DNA of 64,000 bases from Morinoia aosen (taxonomy: Eukaryota > Arthropoda > Malacostraca > Amphipoda > Talitridae), in assembly GCA_030386875.1 (NCBI GenBank), contig CM059568.1:25786120-25850119 (forward strand), in the 5' to 3' direction. The notes beneath the pieces were generated by a model, which was not told the DNA's origin, searched no databases, and saw only the letters and a program-made list of their open reading frames with translations. A program made the position numbers and the translations under genes. This document shows, piece by piece, positions 33,438 to 44,963 of the stretch; within the stretch, counting starts at the first letter, position 1; every line of letters starts with the position of its first letter.

Positions 33438-35067
33438 TGTGGTGTTCTCCCCCAGGCTGCAACACGCTTCGGGCAAACTTTGAGCTATCTTTTTCGTGAT
33501 AGGATAGCCCGAAGCGAGTGCCTGAGGTACAACCGTATTCGGCAGGATATGGACAACACGGGGGTAACACGGTAATTATATTGGTGACTGTCAGGTACAC
33601 GGAACACGGACCATTACACTGGGCCCTCGGTGACTACTATGAGCACTGTTCGTTACTCGTAAATCACGTAATGATTGGAACACAGCACTAATACGTGATG
33701 GTTGAAATACAATACTATTCGAGAAGTACGTAATGATTGAAACACAATCCTATGTGAGAATAGCACAAATATGTGGTGATTGGAGTACAACCCTATTCGA
33801 GAATGACATAAATTGAAACACAATTCCATGCGAGAATAGCACAAATACGTGATGATTGAAGCACAATCCTATTCGGGAATGACGTAATGATTGAAACACA
33901 ATCCTATGCGAGAATAGCACAAATACGTGATGATTGAAGCACAATCCTATTCGGGAATTACGTAATGATTGAAACACAATCCTACGCGAGAATAGCACAA
34001 ATACGTGATGATTGAAGCACAATCCTATTCGGGAATGACGTAATGATTGAAACACAATCCTATGCGAGAATAGCACAAATACGTGATTATCGAAGCACAA
34101 TCCTATTCGGGAATGACGTAATGATTGAAACACAATCCTATGCGAGAATAGTACTAATACGTGATGATTGAAATACCATCCTATTCGAAAATGACATAAA
34201 TTACGTAATGATTGCAACACAATCCTATGCGAGAATAGCACTAATACGTGATGATTGAAATACAATACTATGCGAGAATTTACGTAATGAATGAAACCAG
34301 CACCAATAGCGGGTAACGTCCGCGAGGACGCTACTTACGAACGCAGCGGCGAGACGTGATGATTGGTGCTATGTCGTGCGACTGTTACGAACAGGTCAGC
34401 TGGTGCTAGCGGGGCGCCGAGACGAGGCTAGTCAGCTGGGTCGGGCCCGGCCGCCACGCGGTTCACCGTTGTAGCTGATAAGTAGCTACGGCGAGGCTAG
34501 CCGGCCGGAGCGGGCGAGAGATGTCGTAGAGCGGCTTGGCCGACGACGCCGGCGCGGGGCGTTGCAACGTGACTTTTTTAAGGCTTTGAAACACCTTGAA
34601 GCGTCAGGACGCTACTAGGTTTAAGACCTTGCAACACTTAGGGGCGTCGATAGGCAGGGCCGGTCTCTGGAGCTTGGTGCAGGTACGCGAGAGACAAAGT
34701 CGATCTCGGAAGCTAGATGCAGGAACACGAGGCTGGTGCTGGAGATGTGACTTGAACGAGGACGAGGGCTTGAGTCACCGCGAGCTTTGTTGGGGTCGCC
34801 TTATGTAGGCCTCGAGTGCAAGCCCTGAGTCCGGGCGTGAGTCCTGATTGGTCGCGAGTTTGTGGGCCTGTGGTGCTGGAGGCAGGAAGCCGTTGTAGCT
34901 TACGGGCACCTTTTCTCATAGTCGCGAGGCGGCTTCTCTCAGGTCCCGTGTTTGGTTGACCAGGCGCTTCGGGTCCGGAGGTGCTCTGGAACGGATGCGG
35001 TTGTAGTCTGGAGGCAGCTTTTCTCAGGTCTTGTGGGGGTCCGCGGCTTGCCGCTGGGATCACCACA
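33438..35067 (-). repeat. 5' LTR of the Gypsy element
   Basis: 1630 bp, nearly identical to the left LTR. The same 78-bp dimer repeats occupy about 33661-34286. It should hold the promoter, though I could not pick a TATA box or initiator with confidence. It also contains the ATG at 33476 from which the Gag-Pol frame is open across the LTR border. Confidence 0.95.
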
Positions 35068-35071
35068 ACTT
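35068..35071. repeat. Gypsy target-site duplication, right
   Basis: ACTT, identical to 27758-27761. Confidence 0.85.
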
Positions 35072-36224
35072 TCAAAAATGTTCATTTTGGGCTTGAATTT
35101 TTATGTACATGTTATACAACTAATGGCTCTCCGTGGGGGCGCACTAATTCCAAATAAACCATTTTCGTTGAAGTAATGCGCATCACAGGCAATTGTAGAA
35201 GACAATAGAGACGATTTAAACTACTCATTTCCGTATTTTGGAAAGTCATTTGAGAAATTATCAAGTGAATTAAAATTACTGTTTGCAATTTATTTCCATA
35301 ACTTAGAGTTTGGTGTCACTTGTGAATAGTTGTAAGATTACTACCTTTTTTCGGTACAAGGATACGCCTCCCACTGAGATATGTACAAGCATCTCTGGTT
35401 TTCCCTTACAGTTGTTTGTAGTGCAGATCGTCGTACAACGGGATGACGTCACGAAATTTTTATATCCGAGAGGCTGAGGATCGGAGTAGCAGCTTCAGTG
35501 AAGGGACTTTAACTAGCACACCCATCTCATTCTGTCGTGAGCAGTTAAGCTGCAAATTGCAATGTTCTCACATCTGCTACCGATTCCAAAGTTATAGATC
35601 AGCTTCAACTCCAAATGACCTCGTAATTTTAAAGTGCTTGCATATTTTAAAGCAAAAACCTAACTTGAACAACACAGAGAGCTCATTTCCCTTGCAGATA
35701 GTCAATAGATATCCTGTTTATTACATTCTCAAATTTGAAACTCTTTATTTTTAAATTTTTTGGAAATCTTTTTGTCTTTCCTGATTTCTTCTGATATTTT
35801 CCATTCATTGTGGTTTGATCTTTTATTTTAGATATACTGTATAATGATCTTTTACTTGAGGTAATGATCAAGCGGGACTTCGAAACATTTTCGGATTAAA
35901 TTTACTTAATTTTTTTTTTCAATTTTCTTCGTTATTAAGTTTCTGATCACTAGAGATGTCATGCAACTGATCTTCCATCTATTCAGTTAAACTGGATCGG
36001 AAGAAAGCACTATAAATGGAATCGCCGCTCCGTTAAATGTCGTTCTTAAACAACCTCAATCCTTCAAAATACACCAGTTTTTTACATATGAAATATTACG
36101 AAACTATTACATGGAGACAGGTCATACATGCATAATATAAAATTAGAGCCATGTCTAGCAAATGAATGGAAATATAAACTTGTTAACTGAAAATAGTTCA
36201 AACAATTTAAACTATTTGTTTACC
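35072..36224. other. Unassigned AT-rich stretch
   Basis: The flank right of the Gypsy element shows no clear continuation of the Penelope fragment seen at its left. A 103-codon plus-strand frame at 35443-35754 is unrecognised and probably random. Confidence 0.35.
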
Positions 36225-36333
36225 ACAAGCGATACAAGAGTAGATTATTTCTTAAATTTAATACAGTGATCGAATCCGAGTATAGCTACCTGTGGGCCCG
36301 AATAAGTTCAGCGACTTCTAGGGCATCCTACCA
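36225..36333 (+). repeat. 109-bp dispersed repeat, copy 1
   Basis: Starts ACAAGCGATACAAGAG and ends GGGCATCCTACCA. It matches the reverse complement of 43190-43298 over the same 109 bases with about 15% differences by eye, mostly transitions. Flanking sequence is unrelated. Nature unknown. Confidence 0.75.
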
Positions 36334-38100
36334 TCAACGCTGTTGTAAGAAATTCTCGCACACTACACCTTTCAAGGATAGAAAAACGGTTGATAAATAG
36401 ATTTAGATTTAACGAAATATATCGGCGTTAGACTTTAATCTAATTCAGATTGAACGGAGAACAAACCTCCGTAAAATGACGGTAATAAGGTTTACGTCTA
36501 ATTTAGAATTCTAAGAATTCCCAGATCTTGTTAGTTTTGATATTAAGTTCATTATGGTGCGACGCCCCGAATAGGAGGTGCTCGGTTGTTCAAAGTTGCG
36601 TCACTGAGATCTCGAGGCTTCACACGGTTAGGCTGCACCACGGTGCACGTCTCTTTTGGGTCCACGGTTAATCGGTAAAGAAGCCAGCACGGGAACCGGA
36701 GGGAGCTATCTAGCCCGCGACCGAACCATGAACACCTGCAACGAGCAACAACACGATAATTGCCAAGCCTAATCTTGCTAAGCTTATAACGATCAGTAAG
36801 AGCTTATATTTCGACACTATACCACAGAGAACTCAGGTCAGAAGCACCCTAGCATAACGAACCCAGAAAGCAACGAAGAATCTGATCGAAGGCACCAGGC
36901 ACTGCAGACTCGGCGAAAAATCAGACAATGAACGGCCAGCAGACGGTCGCCCAGACGGAAGCGAAGCTGATCTTAGATTCGTATACTAAGGAAACAAAAG
37001 AAAAACGGTAAGCTGAGGAACGAACAACCCGATATACCAAAATTTCAATATGAATAACAATTTTAACCACGAAACTCACCCAAGCATATTGCCATACTCG
37101 GTGGGCCGCAGAACCACTTTAAGAGGTAGTTTAGAAATTTAGTAGAAAATAGTACAAGGCAGATGTTCGGTCAAAGGACAGAAAGGATAGTAGGGAGATG
37201 TTTTAACTTGTGAAAAGCATAGCCCAGAGGAAAATTACCGCTGGGAGGTTCGCAGAGCAGGGGGTAGCCCACCAATTAAGATTAGAAACCCCACCAGCTT
37301 AATCAAAGAATAATTGAAATAATGATCATATAGATCTTTAATGGCAGCGCCTATATTCAGGTCGCAACCCATAAATTTAAGGTAAGTTTAGTTCAAGATT
37401 CAGCGCAGTAGGCCGTAGCCTTACTACAGTTTAATACAACAGGCCGTAGCCTAATTAATTTTAAGTAGACCGAACACCTTTAAGAGTAAAATTTAATACC
37501 CGAACAAAAGATTTTAATGAAAGAAAATCGCATTCACACAAAATTTAAAACAGTTAAAAGATAAAAGTAGCAGCAAGAGCATAGGACGTCGAGGGTCAGT
37601 GGCAGAACACGGCAGAGTTACGCTATGAGCAATCATCACAAGAGCCCGTCCACAAAGCCAACCGGCCACACAACCACCTCACGTGGGAGCAGGAGAAGGA
37701 GCCGAGCAGCACACTGAATCTCAAAAATTAGGACCATTCGAACACACCGCCCGAACCCCGATGAAATCGGTAAAAAAATTCAATCCAACCGGTTCATCGT
37801 ACAGGCTCAAAAGTAAAAAGCCACGGGAGGCGTATGTGGGAAGAATTTCCCACACTATTCTAAGGTGTACGATAATGTTTAATAACCTAATTCACCTAAC
37901 CTAGTTACACATTAGACTGATCAATGGATTAGTTAACTCGATATGCGATGTTTCTTTTTACAAAATAGTTTATATAGGTAAGAATTAAGAGTATATTCTA
38001 GAAAGACTTAAGAACAGACTGGAGATTAACGACATTAACCACGGCAAATATCCCTATAAGTCACGTAGGAGAAATGATATGATTTGGTTATCTCACATGT
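36334..38100. other. Unidentified block of distinct base composition
   Basis: Bases about 36540-37910 are less AT-rich than their surroundings and A-rich on the plus strand. They include GC clusters (near 36565-36720), two copies of AGGCCGTAGCCT (37410-37421 and 37441-37452) and no long frame (73 codons at most). It reads like an untranslated leader or a decayed LTR element, but nothing allows a name. Confidence 0.3.
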
Positions 38101-38109
38101 CTAATGTTC

Positions 38110-39345
38110 CGATAATAAATTAAATTCAAGATTTATTTTGAATACTTTGAAAGAATTACTTTTACGGATCTTCGCAGGGATTGACTTCCAAATTTTAATT
38201 CCAACGAAGAGGATGCTGTGCTGTGAACGAGCTTTTGAATAATAAGGAATCATGAAGTTACTTCTAATATTGGTTAAATGCTCGTGTTAACCAGTTTGTG
38301 CAATTAATAATTGTTTGAGGCTTTTGTCGCCATCATTGATCGATGTCTTACACATGAAGTTACATATCGAGAGTTTATAGAAGTCCGTTAGTTTAAGTAC
38401 TTGTAAACTTTTGAATGAATCATTGCTGTGAGCAGTATAGTCTAGTTTTTTTATCGCTCTGATGGCTCTTTTTTGCAGAGTAAAATGTAAATTGATATTA
38501 TTTTTATCAGTTCCGTGCCATGCTTCTATTCTGTATTGTAAGTATGGTGAAATGAGCGTTCGGTAAAGTATTTGCAAAGCTTCTTCAGGCAGGAAATTTT
38601 TTACTATATGGAGGATTTCGACGGATTTTGATAACATAGTACTAATATGAGCGATGTGCTTTTTGAAGGTCAGATGTTTATCTATTATGATGCCCAGGAA
38701 CTTACATGAGTTGGTTTCTTCGATTTCACCTTGGCCAATTTTAATGCTCTGAAGAAATATATTTTTCCCACATGAGAATGTAATGTATTTTCTTATATCA
38801 ATATTAAGGACTTATTTTATTAGCTTCAAGTCACAATGAAACCTTATGGAGTTCGTTATTTATACTCTCCGCAATTAGAGCGGGATTTTGGTGTTGAAGA
38901 AACGTAGAAACGCTGTCATCGGCAAAAAGTATGAATTTGAAAAATAATGTAGATTTAATAATATCATTTATAAAGATTAGAAATAGGAGAGGCCCAAGGA
39001 CAGATCCTTGTGGGACACCAAGGCTGGCTGATTGTCTGTAGGTCCGGTTTTGCATCGTCAAGGACTACGTATTGTTTCCGGTTTGTTAGGTATGATCTGA
39101 ACCAAACATGAACAGCTCCTCAAATGCCATAACGCTGGAGTTTTGAGAGTAATATGCTATTGTCCACACATGAATGCCTTTCGAAAATCAATAATTGCGG
39201 AGAAAATAAGCGTTTCCTTCCTCTATATTAGAATATAGGTATTGTAAATGATTTAGTATAGCATGCATTGTTGATTTTTTAGAGCGAAAACCAAATTGTT
39301 TATCAAAGAGAAATGATTTCTGTTCGAAGTAAGTTAACCGTCATA
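38110..39345 (-). pseudogene. 5'-truncated LINE (non-LTR retrotransposon) RT, decayed
   Basis: On the minus strand: DKQFGFRSKKSTMHAILNHL (about 39255-39315), GVPQGSVLGPLLFLIFINDI and FILFADDSVSTF (38900-39020, the RT catalytic FADD), then the post-RT region ILYRTLISPYLQYRIEAWHG and LQKRAIRAI (38440-38570) and a C-terminal KIWKSIPAKIRKSNSFKVFK (about 38130-38190). This order is typical of LINE ORF2 proteins of the Jockey/CR1 type; I cannot be more exact. Frame breaks separate the blocks, and the endonuclease and 5' end are absent. Confidence 0.8.
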
Positions 39346-39599
39346 TTTTGACTGCATTATATATTCCAGCAAATTACAAAAATAAAGGATAAAAGTAGAT
39401 AGCAATCAATATACGAATACATGCGCATTTTTAAAATATAGTCATAATCGTCAATTTTGAATTCAGTTTCTATGATAATTGCTGTTATCCAACGTGTTAA
39501 AATAATTGAACATTACTCCAACGGCAATGTGCCAGAAGCTATCAATTCTACTTGAATTAGTTTCCTCTATAGCAAAGTATTCTTTAAACCGAAGGGCAA

Positions 39600-39950
39600 C
39601 TCGAATAAATTCAAAGAAAGTTTGGCGCGAGATCCTTCAGTTGCTCGTTCGTTCTCGCCGTTGGCCTGTTGCAGAAGCACGTTCATGCCACAAAGCTATC
39701 TCTTCAACAAAAGACTGATACTCAATCTGCATTTATTCGTCAGTGTATAATTGCTTACTGTGGGAACACCTCTTGTGTGCCATGTACAACAACTCCCTAA
39801 AACCGTACAATACGAACGTGATCACTTGTTTCCTTGTTAAAAATTTGACACGGTGAACAGCATCACTGACGCAAGCTGACCACAAGTTCTTCCATGCTCT
39901 GGTGATGGTGGTGGTCGGCACTCTTTGGACGGCAAGGTAGGTGTTTTTAA
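39600..39950 (-). pseudogene. Tigger-like transposase, C-terminal piece
   Basis: The minus-strand frame reads RVPTTTITRAWKNLW, matching the 'VPTTTxxxxWKKLW' segment near the end of Tigger/pogo-type DDE transposases. It continues with stops into SFVEEIALWHERA. It is separated from the rest of the gene by the mariner derivative at 39953-40534. Confidence 0.55.
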
Positions 39951-39952
39951 TA

Positions 39953-40534
39953 CAGGGTGCGCCAGAGAAACTTACTTATTTGAAAGGTCAATAAAAGCAA
40001 AAGTACTTTATATATTGTTTTAATTCTATTTGTATTTGGGAATACAATATCCAAATTTTTTACTATCTTGAAAATGACATCATCTAAAAGACAACCCCCA
40101 TGCATTGCGCATGCACTGATTAAGTCGATTTTTGATGTTCGTCTCCACTCTTTGCAGCATATCAGTCGGTATGTTGGCAATGGCATCGCCAATGTTGTTC
40201 TTGAGGTGAGCTATTGTCCGTGGTCGATCGATATAAACCAGCGATTTCAAAAGACCCCATAAAAATAAATAACATGGAGCCAAATCTGGAGAGCGAGCCG
40301 GCCATGCGAGCACGGAAGGCACGTTGCGTAGCAAGAAGTGAGCGACCGTTAGAAAAGAAACTCTCGACGGCGAAAGCCCGCTGTTCGTTAGACCAGAGTA
40401 TGATGGAAACTGACTAGAGGGAAAAACAAATTTGGGGACTGTTCCCTCCAGTAGCGCCGCTCATCACCCCTCTACCCACCCAAGTCACCGCTCGGGAGTT
40501 TTTTCGAATAAGTTAGTTTCTCTGGCGCACCTTG
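39953..40534 (-). mobile_element. Internally deleted mariner-type element
   Basis: 582 bp with TA on both sides (39951-39952, 40535-40536) and terminal inverted repeats of about 33 bp (CAGGGTGCGCCAGAGAAAC and CAAGGTGCGCCAGAGAAAC). On the minus strand the N-terminal transposase segment NEQRAFAVESFFSNGRSLLA (about 40338-40397) is followed, after a deletion and frame change, by the C-terminal segment PARSPDLAPCYLFLWGLLKS with LVY, then IPTDMLQRVETN. The DDE core is missing, so it could only move with help from another copy. Confidence 0.85.
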
Positions 40535-40536
40535 TA

Positions 40537-40730
40537 GTATTCTTTACAGCGAATTTCTTCCATAGCGATGCTGATTCTTCAATAATGACAGAAACTTCAT
40601 TAAAAACTTATCTCACTGCCAGTCTCCTTGGTATTTGGGAAAATATAACTCTAACATGATTGCAAAAACTTTAGATATTTTTTATATGACCATGTGCGTT
40701 ATCAAAGGCAAGATAAGCTTTATCATCTAT
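40537..40730 (-). pseudogene. Tigger-like transposase, DDE C-terminal piece
   Basis: The minus strand reads FDNAHGHIKN, then NHVRVIFSQIP, in which a Tigger DDE protein would have LLDNAPxHP and VKVxFLPPNT, followed by FNEVSVIIEESASLWKKFAV. There are several stops. It lines up with the piece at 39600-39950 across the inserted mariner derivative. Confidence 0.5.
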
Positions 40731-40789
40731 GTATTTAATCTTATTATAAATAATTAGTATTAAAATTTGTAGATTTAATCAAGATTTTC

Positions 40790-40960
40790 AATATTGAGGC
40801 CCATGATTTCCAAAATATCGTAATATCTCGAATTTAATTCGTTATGGGACCTACGTCGCATGTTGAATTATTCGTATGTTGGATCAATTTTTCCCATAAG
40901 AATACATGTAAAATAATTTAATTCGTTCCACAGCTTGAAACCTACTATAACTTCTCAATA
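40790..40960. mobile_element. Tigger-type end sequence
   Basis: Contains AATTCGTTATGGGACCTACG, TTTTTCCCATAAGAATACAT and TTAATTCGTTCCACAG, the kind of sequence found at the ends of Tigger/pogo elements. It lies between the two coding remnants, so more than one copy or a rearrangement is involved. Confidence 0.4.
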
Positions 40961-41079
40961 AATATATAATTACTCCTAAAAAATCTACAAATATGCGTTG
41001 TAAAATGTAAGACTTGTAAAAAGAAAGAAATAATGAAGAAATAATTAGTAAAAAAGGGTTTTTATGGTCACTTGATATT

Positions 41080-41318
41080 GTAGAGAGGCGAAATGTCGAT
41101 GATACCCTTGAATGGTTTGACGGATTTAATGGTTTCTTTTTGCTTTACAATTGTTGAGACCGTAAACATGTTGCGACCATATTGTTTAGCCAGATTGCTC
41201 ACATGCACACCACGTTCATTGTTTTCTATGATTTCTTACTTTAATTTGAATGAAAGCATTATTCTTTTCACTTTTTTCACCACTACTACCCCTCGCACTA
41301 GCCTTCTTGGGACCCATG
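41080..41318 (-). pseudogene. Tigger-like transposase, N-terminal piece
   Basis: The minus strand begins MGPKKASARGSSGEKSEKNN and, through frame changes, shows QIKVRNHRKQ, ANLAKQYGR-like and VSTIVKQKETIKSVKP-like blocks of the first helix-turn-helix. MGPKK plus this domain is a common start in Tigger proteins. It is broken by a stop after about 35 codons. Confidence 0.6.
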
Positions 41319-41329
41319 GTAATGACACA

Positions 41330-43189
41330 ATGAAAAATAATAAAAAATATCACTAATTATCACTAAGAAGTAAAAGCCGTTCACCAGAGATGTTTAAGGA
41401 GCGATACGCATCATTGTGAACTGACTTCTCGGTCCCTTCGTCAGTGTTGCCGCATAGCGGGCTGAACCCCCAAACTTCGACGTGGTATCTTGGATTTCCC
41501 ATCGGTAGAGCAGATAATTTGGTCAAATATCACGTCATTTGTTGAAAAATTGGTTTGTTGAAGCATTCGTAAGTCGATGTATGACTGTATGTTATCATAA
41601 GTTATGCGATAGTTAATAGTTCTCCGTTGCAATTTTGAAAGCTCTTCGGTTCTAGTTCTTTAGGAGTGATTTTAATACGGCACCGCCGAATATTAGTTAG
41701 ATAATACTTTCTGGCTTTGTAGCCAGGCGGTGACGATTCTTCTTCTGCCTCGCAGGTAGGAGTTGAACGTTTCTTTCATAATAAGTCACTTGTATCCATA
41801 TTGTATGAGAGGTCGAAACAATATCCATGGAGTGTAATTATTCTCAAAACTAAACTCCAAATGGTTCTAAAGCTAATAGCAGGTAACAGCCTCATCGTTG
41901 AAATTAATGATCTCAAATGAAACTTTTTTTCCCCTTTTGAAACCATCCTCTACATACTATAGCAAAAGGAGGAGCTTTGCTACTTTAAACATTTCGATCT
42001 ACCATCTACCTTTTGATAAATTTGCCTACCTCTGAATTTGGCAGGTGCTGAGAGAAACACCTCTGCGTCTTTGGTCCATGATGCACACTTACTCGCGATT
42101 TCTAAACTTATGAATCTTGAGGCTGCGGGAATGAATACTTTTGTCTGCCTTGCATGTTTGTTGCAATGTTATTTGCCTACACTTTCATTTGTTCTTAATT
42201 TTTATTGTCTTTTTCGTACTCTCCTAAGTACGAAACTCTTCTGCAGTACACATCACTCCTTTTCTTTACTGAATTCATTGAGAACAACAACCTTCCCATC
42301 TAAGTTTAATTTCTGGTCTTTTATATTACGGTTAATTGCTTCAGGAGCCATTATTTCCTCATATTTTGAGAAGAGCATCTCCCGTAAGGTTGCCGGTACA
42401 GGTTCCGATGTAGTGCACGACGTCATACGTCCATAGTTACAGGATGCGACCGTGTAGATGCTCTACAATAATTTTCCGAATAACCATATAACTGTACAAA
42501 AGGATGCCGTATAATATGAGACTCCCCTGTCTCTTGAGAGCTAAGCGAATAGCTTGGGAAAATTGAAAATATAAATACAGTTTGCGATTTGACCGTAAAA
42601 GGTTGTGTAGTGGTACGCTGTTCAAATTTTTGAAAATATGAAAAACAAAATTACAACACAAAGTTCGTTTGTCTTGTGTGATCACAATCAATTTGCAATA
42701 TTCAACGATCTAAATTGAGGTTAACGAAGATTAGTGTATCATAAAAATATAGTCTGGTTTCTCATCATTTTCGTAAATTATTAGTTCTTCATACTTCTAT
42801 GACATTCTCTCCCAGGAGCAAGGTTAGTCAAGAACGTTCTGGTGAGCTTCGTCAAGAAAGAAGTCAAGTAATTGCTGAACCATAACTCATTGAGAAGTAA
42901 AGTGGTATCTCTGCTATCGAGTGCAGGGTGAGCATAGAAAATCTCGGTGCAGTTGTCGGGCACTGGATCTACCTTGTAACTTTGCTGCGGGTGGATCTGC
43001 AGGTAACTGTTTATGTGAAAAAAAATTGGATAAGATCTACTACAAAATCTTAACAAGGAGGGAATCCAGCCAATCTCATACATCTTCCAGACTTACTTTC
43101 CGATATTAAAAATATGCAGCGCTCGTTAGCATCTATGGAATTTCTTTTACCTTCCAGATTTAAACAGTTTTTGAAATACGTTTTTTTTG
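41330..43189. other. Unassigned stretch
   Basis: Two unrecognised frames of 132 codons (42038-42436, plus) and 100 codons (42781-43083, minus). The latter includes a splice-acceptor-like T tract, but neither resembles a known family. Confidence 0.35.
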
Positions 43190-43298
43190 TGGTAGGATGC
43201 CCTAGACGTCACTGAACTTATTCGGGCTTACAGGTAGCTATACTCAAATTTGACCATTGCACTAGACTTGAGAAACAATCTACTCCTGTCTCGCTTGT
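43190..43298 (-). repeat. 109-bp dispersed repeat, copy 2
   Basis: Inverted partner of 36225-36333, same length, about 6.9 kb away. Shared core: AGTATAGCTACCTGT, CCCGAATAAGTTCAG and CTAGGGCATCCTACCA. Confidence 0.75.
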
Positions 43299-44290
43299 TG
43301 TAAAAAAATTATTAAAATTGTCAAAATTGATTGAATTAATTAAAATACTGTTCACAAAAACATTTATTTACGGAAAACACTTAGAACTAAGCACAAAATT
43401 TGAAACCTAACACCAGGGAAACCCTATAATTTGAAACTAAAACTGTAAATTTTTACCGTGAACGTAAGAGACGTGAAGTGTTCAATTCTCGAGAGATACA
43501 AGATTTACGTCTAGATCTACAAACGGTGAGTAATAGCAGGTAGAATTACATTGGAAGTCCTTAGGTACGATAAACATTCTAAACTCTGAGACGACAAAAG
43601 TCGGTTGATGTAGCCAGCTCCCAGCGGTACGACCGACAACAGAGCTGAACTCGCCTGAACTAGCAGCGGCTGAGATTGAGCTGCGCTTGTTCTTCCTTAA
43701 TAAGCCTTGACTTAGTGAAATGTTTGTGATCAATACCCGAGAGTTTTAATTTCATTTTCCCCGAGGGAAGTGCTTCAGTTAAATTACCCTTTTTACTTCT
43801 TGGCATTTCACTCATTCCAGAAAAAACTAGGAGGAGTTGACGCAAGAAAGTGAACTAATTTTGGGACAAGCAAAACCTCCAAAAGGGAGTCTACTGAAGT
43901 CGAAAACTTCTTATCTCTGGAGATGACATTTCCTCAAACGGTTTCCCAGTAACCATGTAGAACGCGGGGTCCTCCTAGGTAGAGAGCAGAAAGTATACTT
44001 CGAAATAAAGAAGAAATGTTTTCCTACCATTTGAGTTTATTATTACAGTATAGGAAAACAGACCATGGACGAGAATTAAATTTGAATAAATAATACGGCT
44101 TCAAATTTTTTAAAGTACGAAATGTTGAAATTCGTGCATTATTTCACTGAATACTGAAATCAGTTACATTTTACGCTGATAATGAAGAAAACAACGGACC
44201 TACTCACACTATAGCTCACGATCCACGTAAACTCCCATGATTGAAAAGGAGAGCACACAGCGTCAACCAAGACTGACCAGCGTCAACCAA
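43299..44290. other. Unassigned AT-rich stretch
   Basis: Nothing recognised. Short minus-strand frames at 43482-43845 are not supported by any motif. Confidence 0.35.
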
Positions 44291-44295
44291 AGCGA

Positions 44296-44697
44296 TCCAA
44301 CGTTGCGCTAAGCCATCTAGCGTCACCTAAAACAAGCTAGCGTCATGTAAAGCAAGCTAGCGCCATCCGAAGCAAGCTAGCGCCATCCGAAGCAAGCTAG
44401 CGCCACCCGAAGCAAGCTAGCGTCATCCGAAGCAAGCTAGCGTCATCCGAAGCAAGCTAGCGTCATCCGAAGCAAGCTAGCGCCATCCGAAGCAAGCTAG
44501 CGCCATCCGAAGCAAGCTAGCGCCATCCGAAGCAAGCTAGCGCCACCCGAAGCAAGCTAGCGTCATCCGAAGCAAGCTAGCGTCATCCGAAGCAAGCTAG
44601 CGTCATCCGAAGCAAGCTAGCGCCATCAGAAGCAAGCTAGCGCCATCCGAAGCAAGCTAGAGCCATCCGAAGCAAGCTAGCGTCATCCGAAGCAAGC
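44296..44697. repeat. 20-bp minisatellite (AGCAAGCTAGCGYCAYCCGA)
   Basis: About 19 copies, degenerate at the left edge (AGCGTCAACCAA-like) and nearly perfect to the right. C/T changes define unit types (CGCCATCC, CGTCATCC, CGCCACCC) that recur in blocks, showing amplification of multi-unit segments. Confidence 0.92.
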
Positions 44698-44699
44698 CC

Positions 44700-44960
44700 A
44701 CCATCTGCGGGTCTCATAAGCCAGCTGGGAGCACCGGCTGTTCTCTCCATTTGAATAATAGTGCATACATTACTGGATTTTTGGCCAGCGCGCCACCGCT
44801 GTCCATGTTGCTGCTGGTATCTCGGCTTGATTGGCTCGATTTTTAGCAAATGGAAAACCAAGAGGAGGAGGAGTGGATGAAGCTGAGTATCGACTGCTGT
44901 GAACGCGCATTGGCAAGGTGAGCGCGAAAATTTTGGTCTCAGGAGCGCTAGTATTGCGGG
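44700..44960. other. Unique GC-richer spacer between two minisatellites
   Basis: About 260 bp with no repeat and no supported gene. Open frames on the minus strand extend out of the neighbouring repeats and are not considered coding. Confidence 0.35.
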
Positions 44961-44963
44961 TGA

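Larger units (their letters stand above)
27762..35067 (-). mobile_element. Ty3/Gypsy LTR retrotransposon, CsRn1-like, nearly intact
   Basis: A 7306-bp element on the minus strand with two 1630-bp LTRs (TGTGGTG...CACCACA), a 4-bp ACTT duplication, a polypurine tract at 29396-29405 and a single Gag-Pol frame ordered Gag, protease, RT, RNase H, integrase. That order defines Ty3/Gypsy; no envelope frame is seen. The Gag finger of type C-x2-H-x9-C-x3-C is known from the CsRn1 clade, on which I base the clade call. The LTRs differ at only eight positions that I could find (about 0.5%), so insertion was recent. One in-frame TAG interrupts the integrase C-terminus. Transcription would run from the right LTR leftwards. 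Confidence 0.93.

Noticed and set aside
29758-33483. Plus-strand and other-phase frames opposite Gag-Pol
   Set aside because: Shadows of the 1255-codon minus-strand polyprotein, without their own motifs.
42038-42436. 132-codon plus frame
   Set aside because: No motif or similarity that I can identify; codon content looks like random AT-rich sequence.
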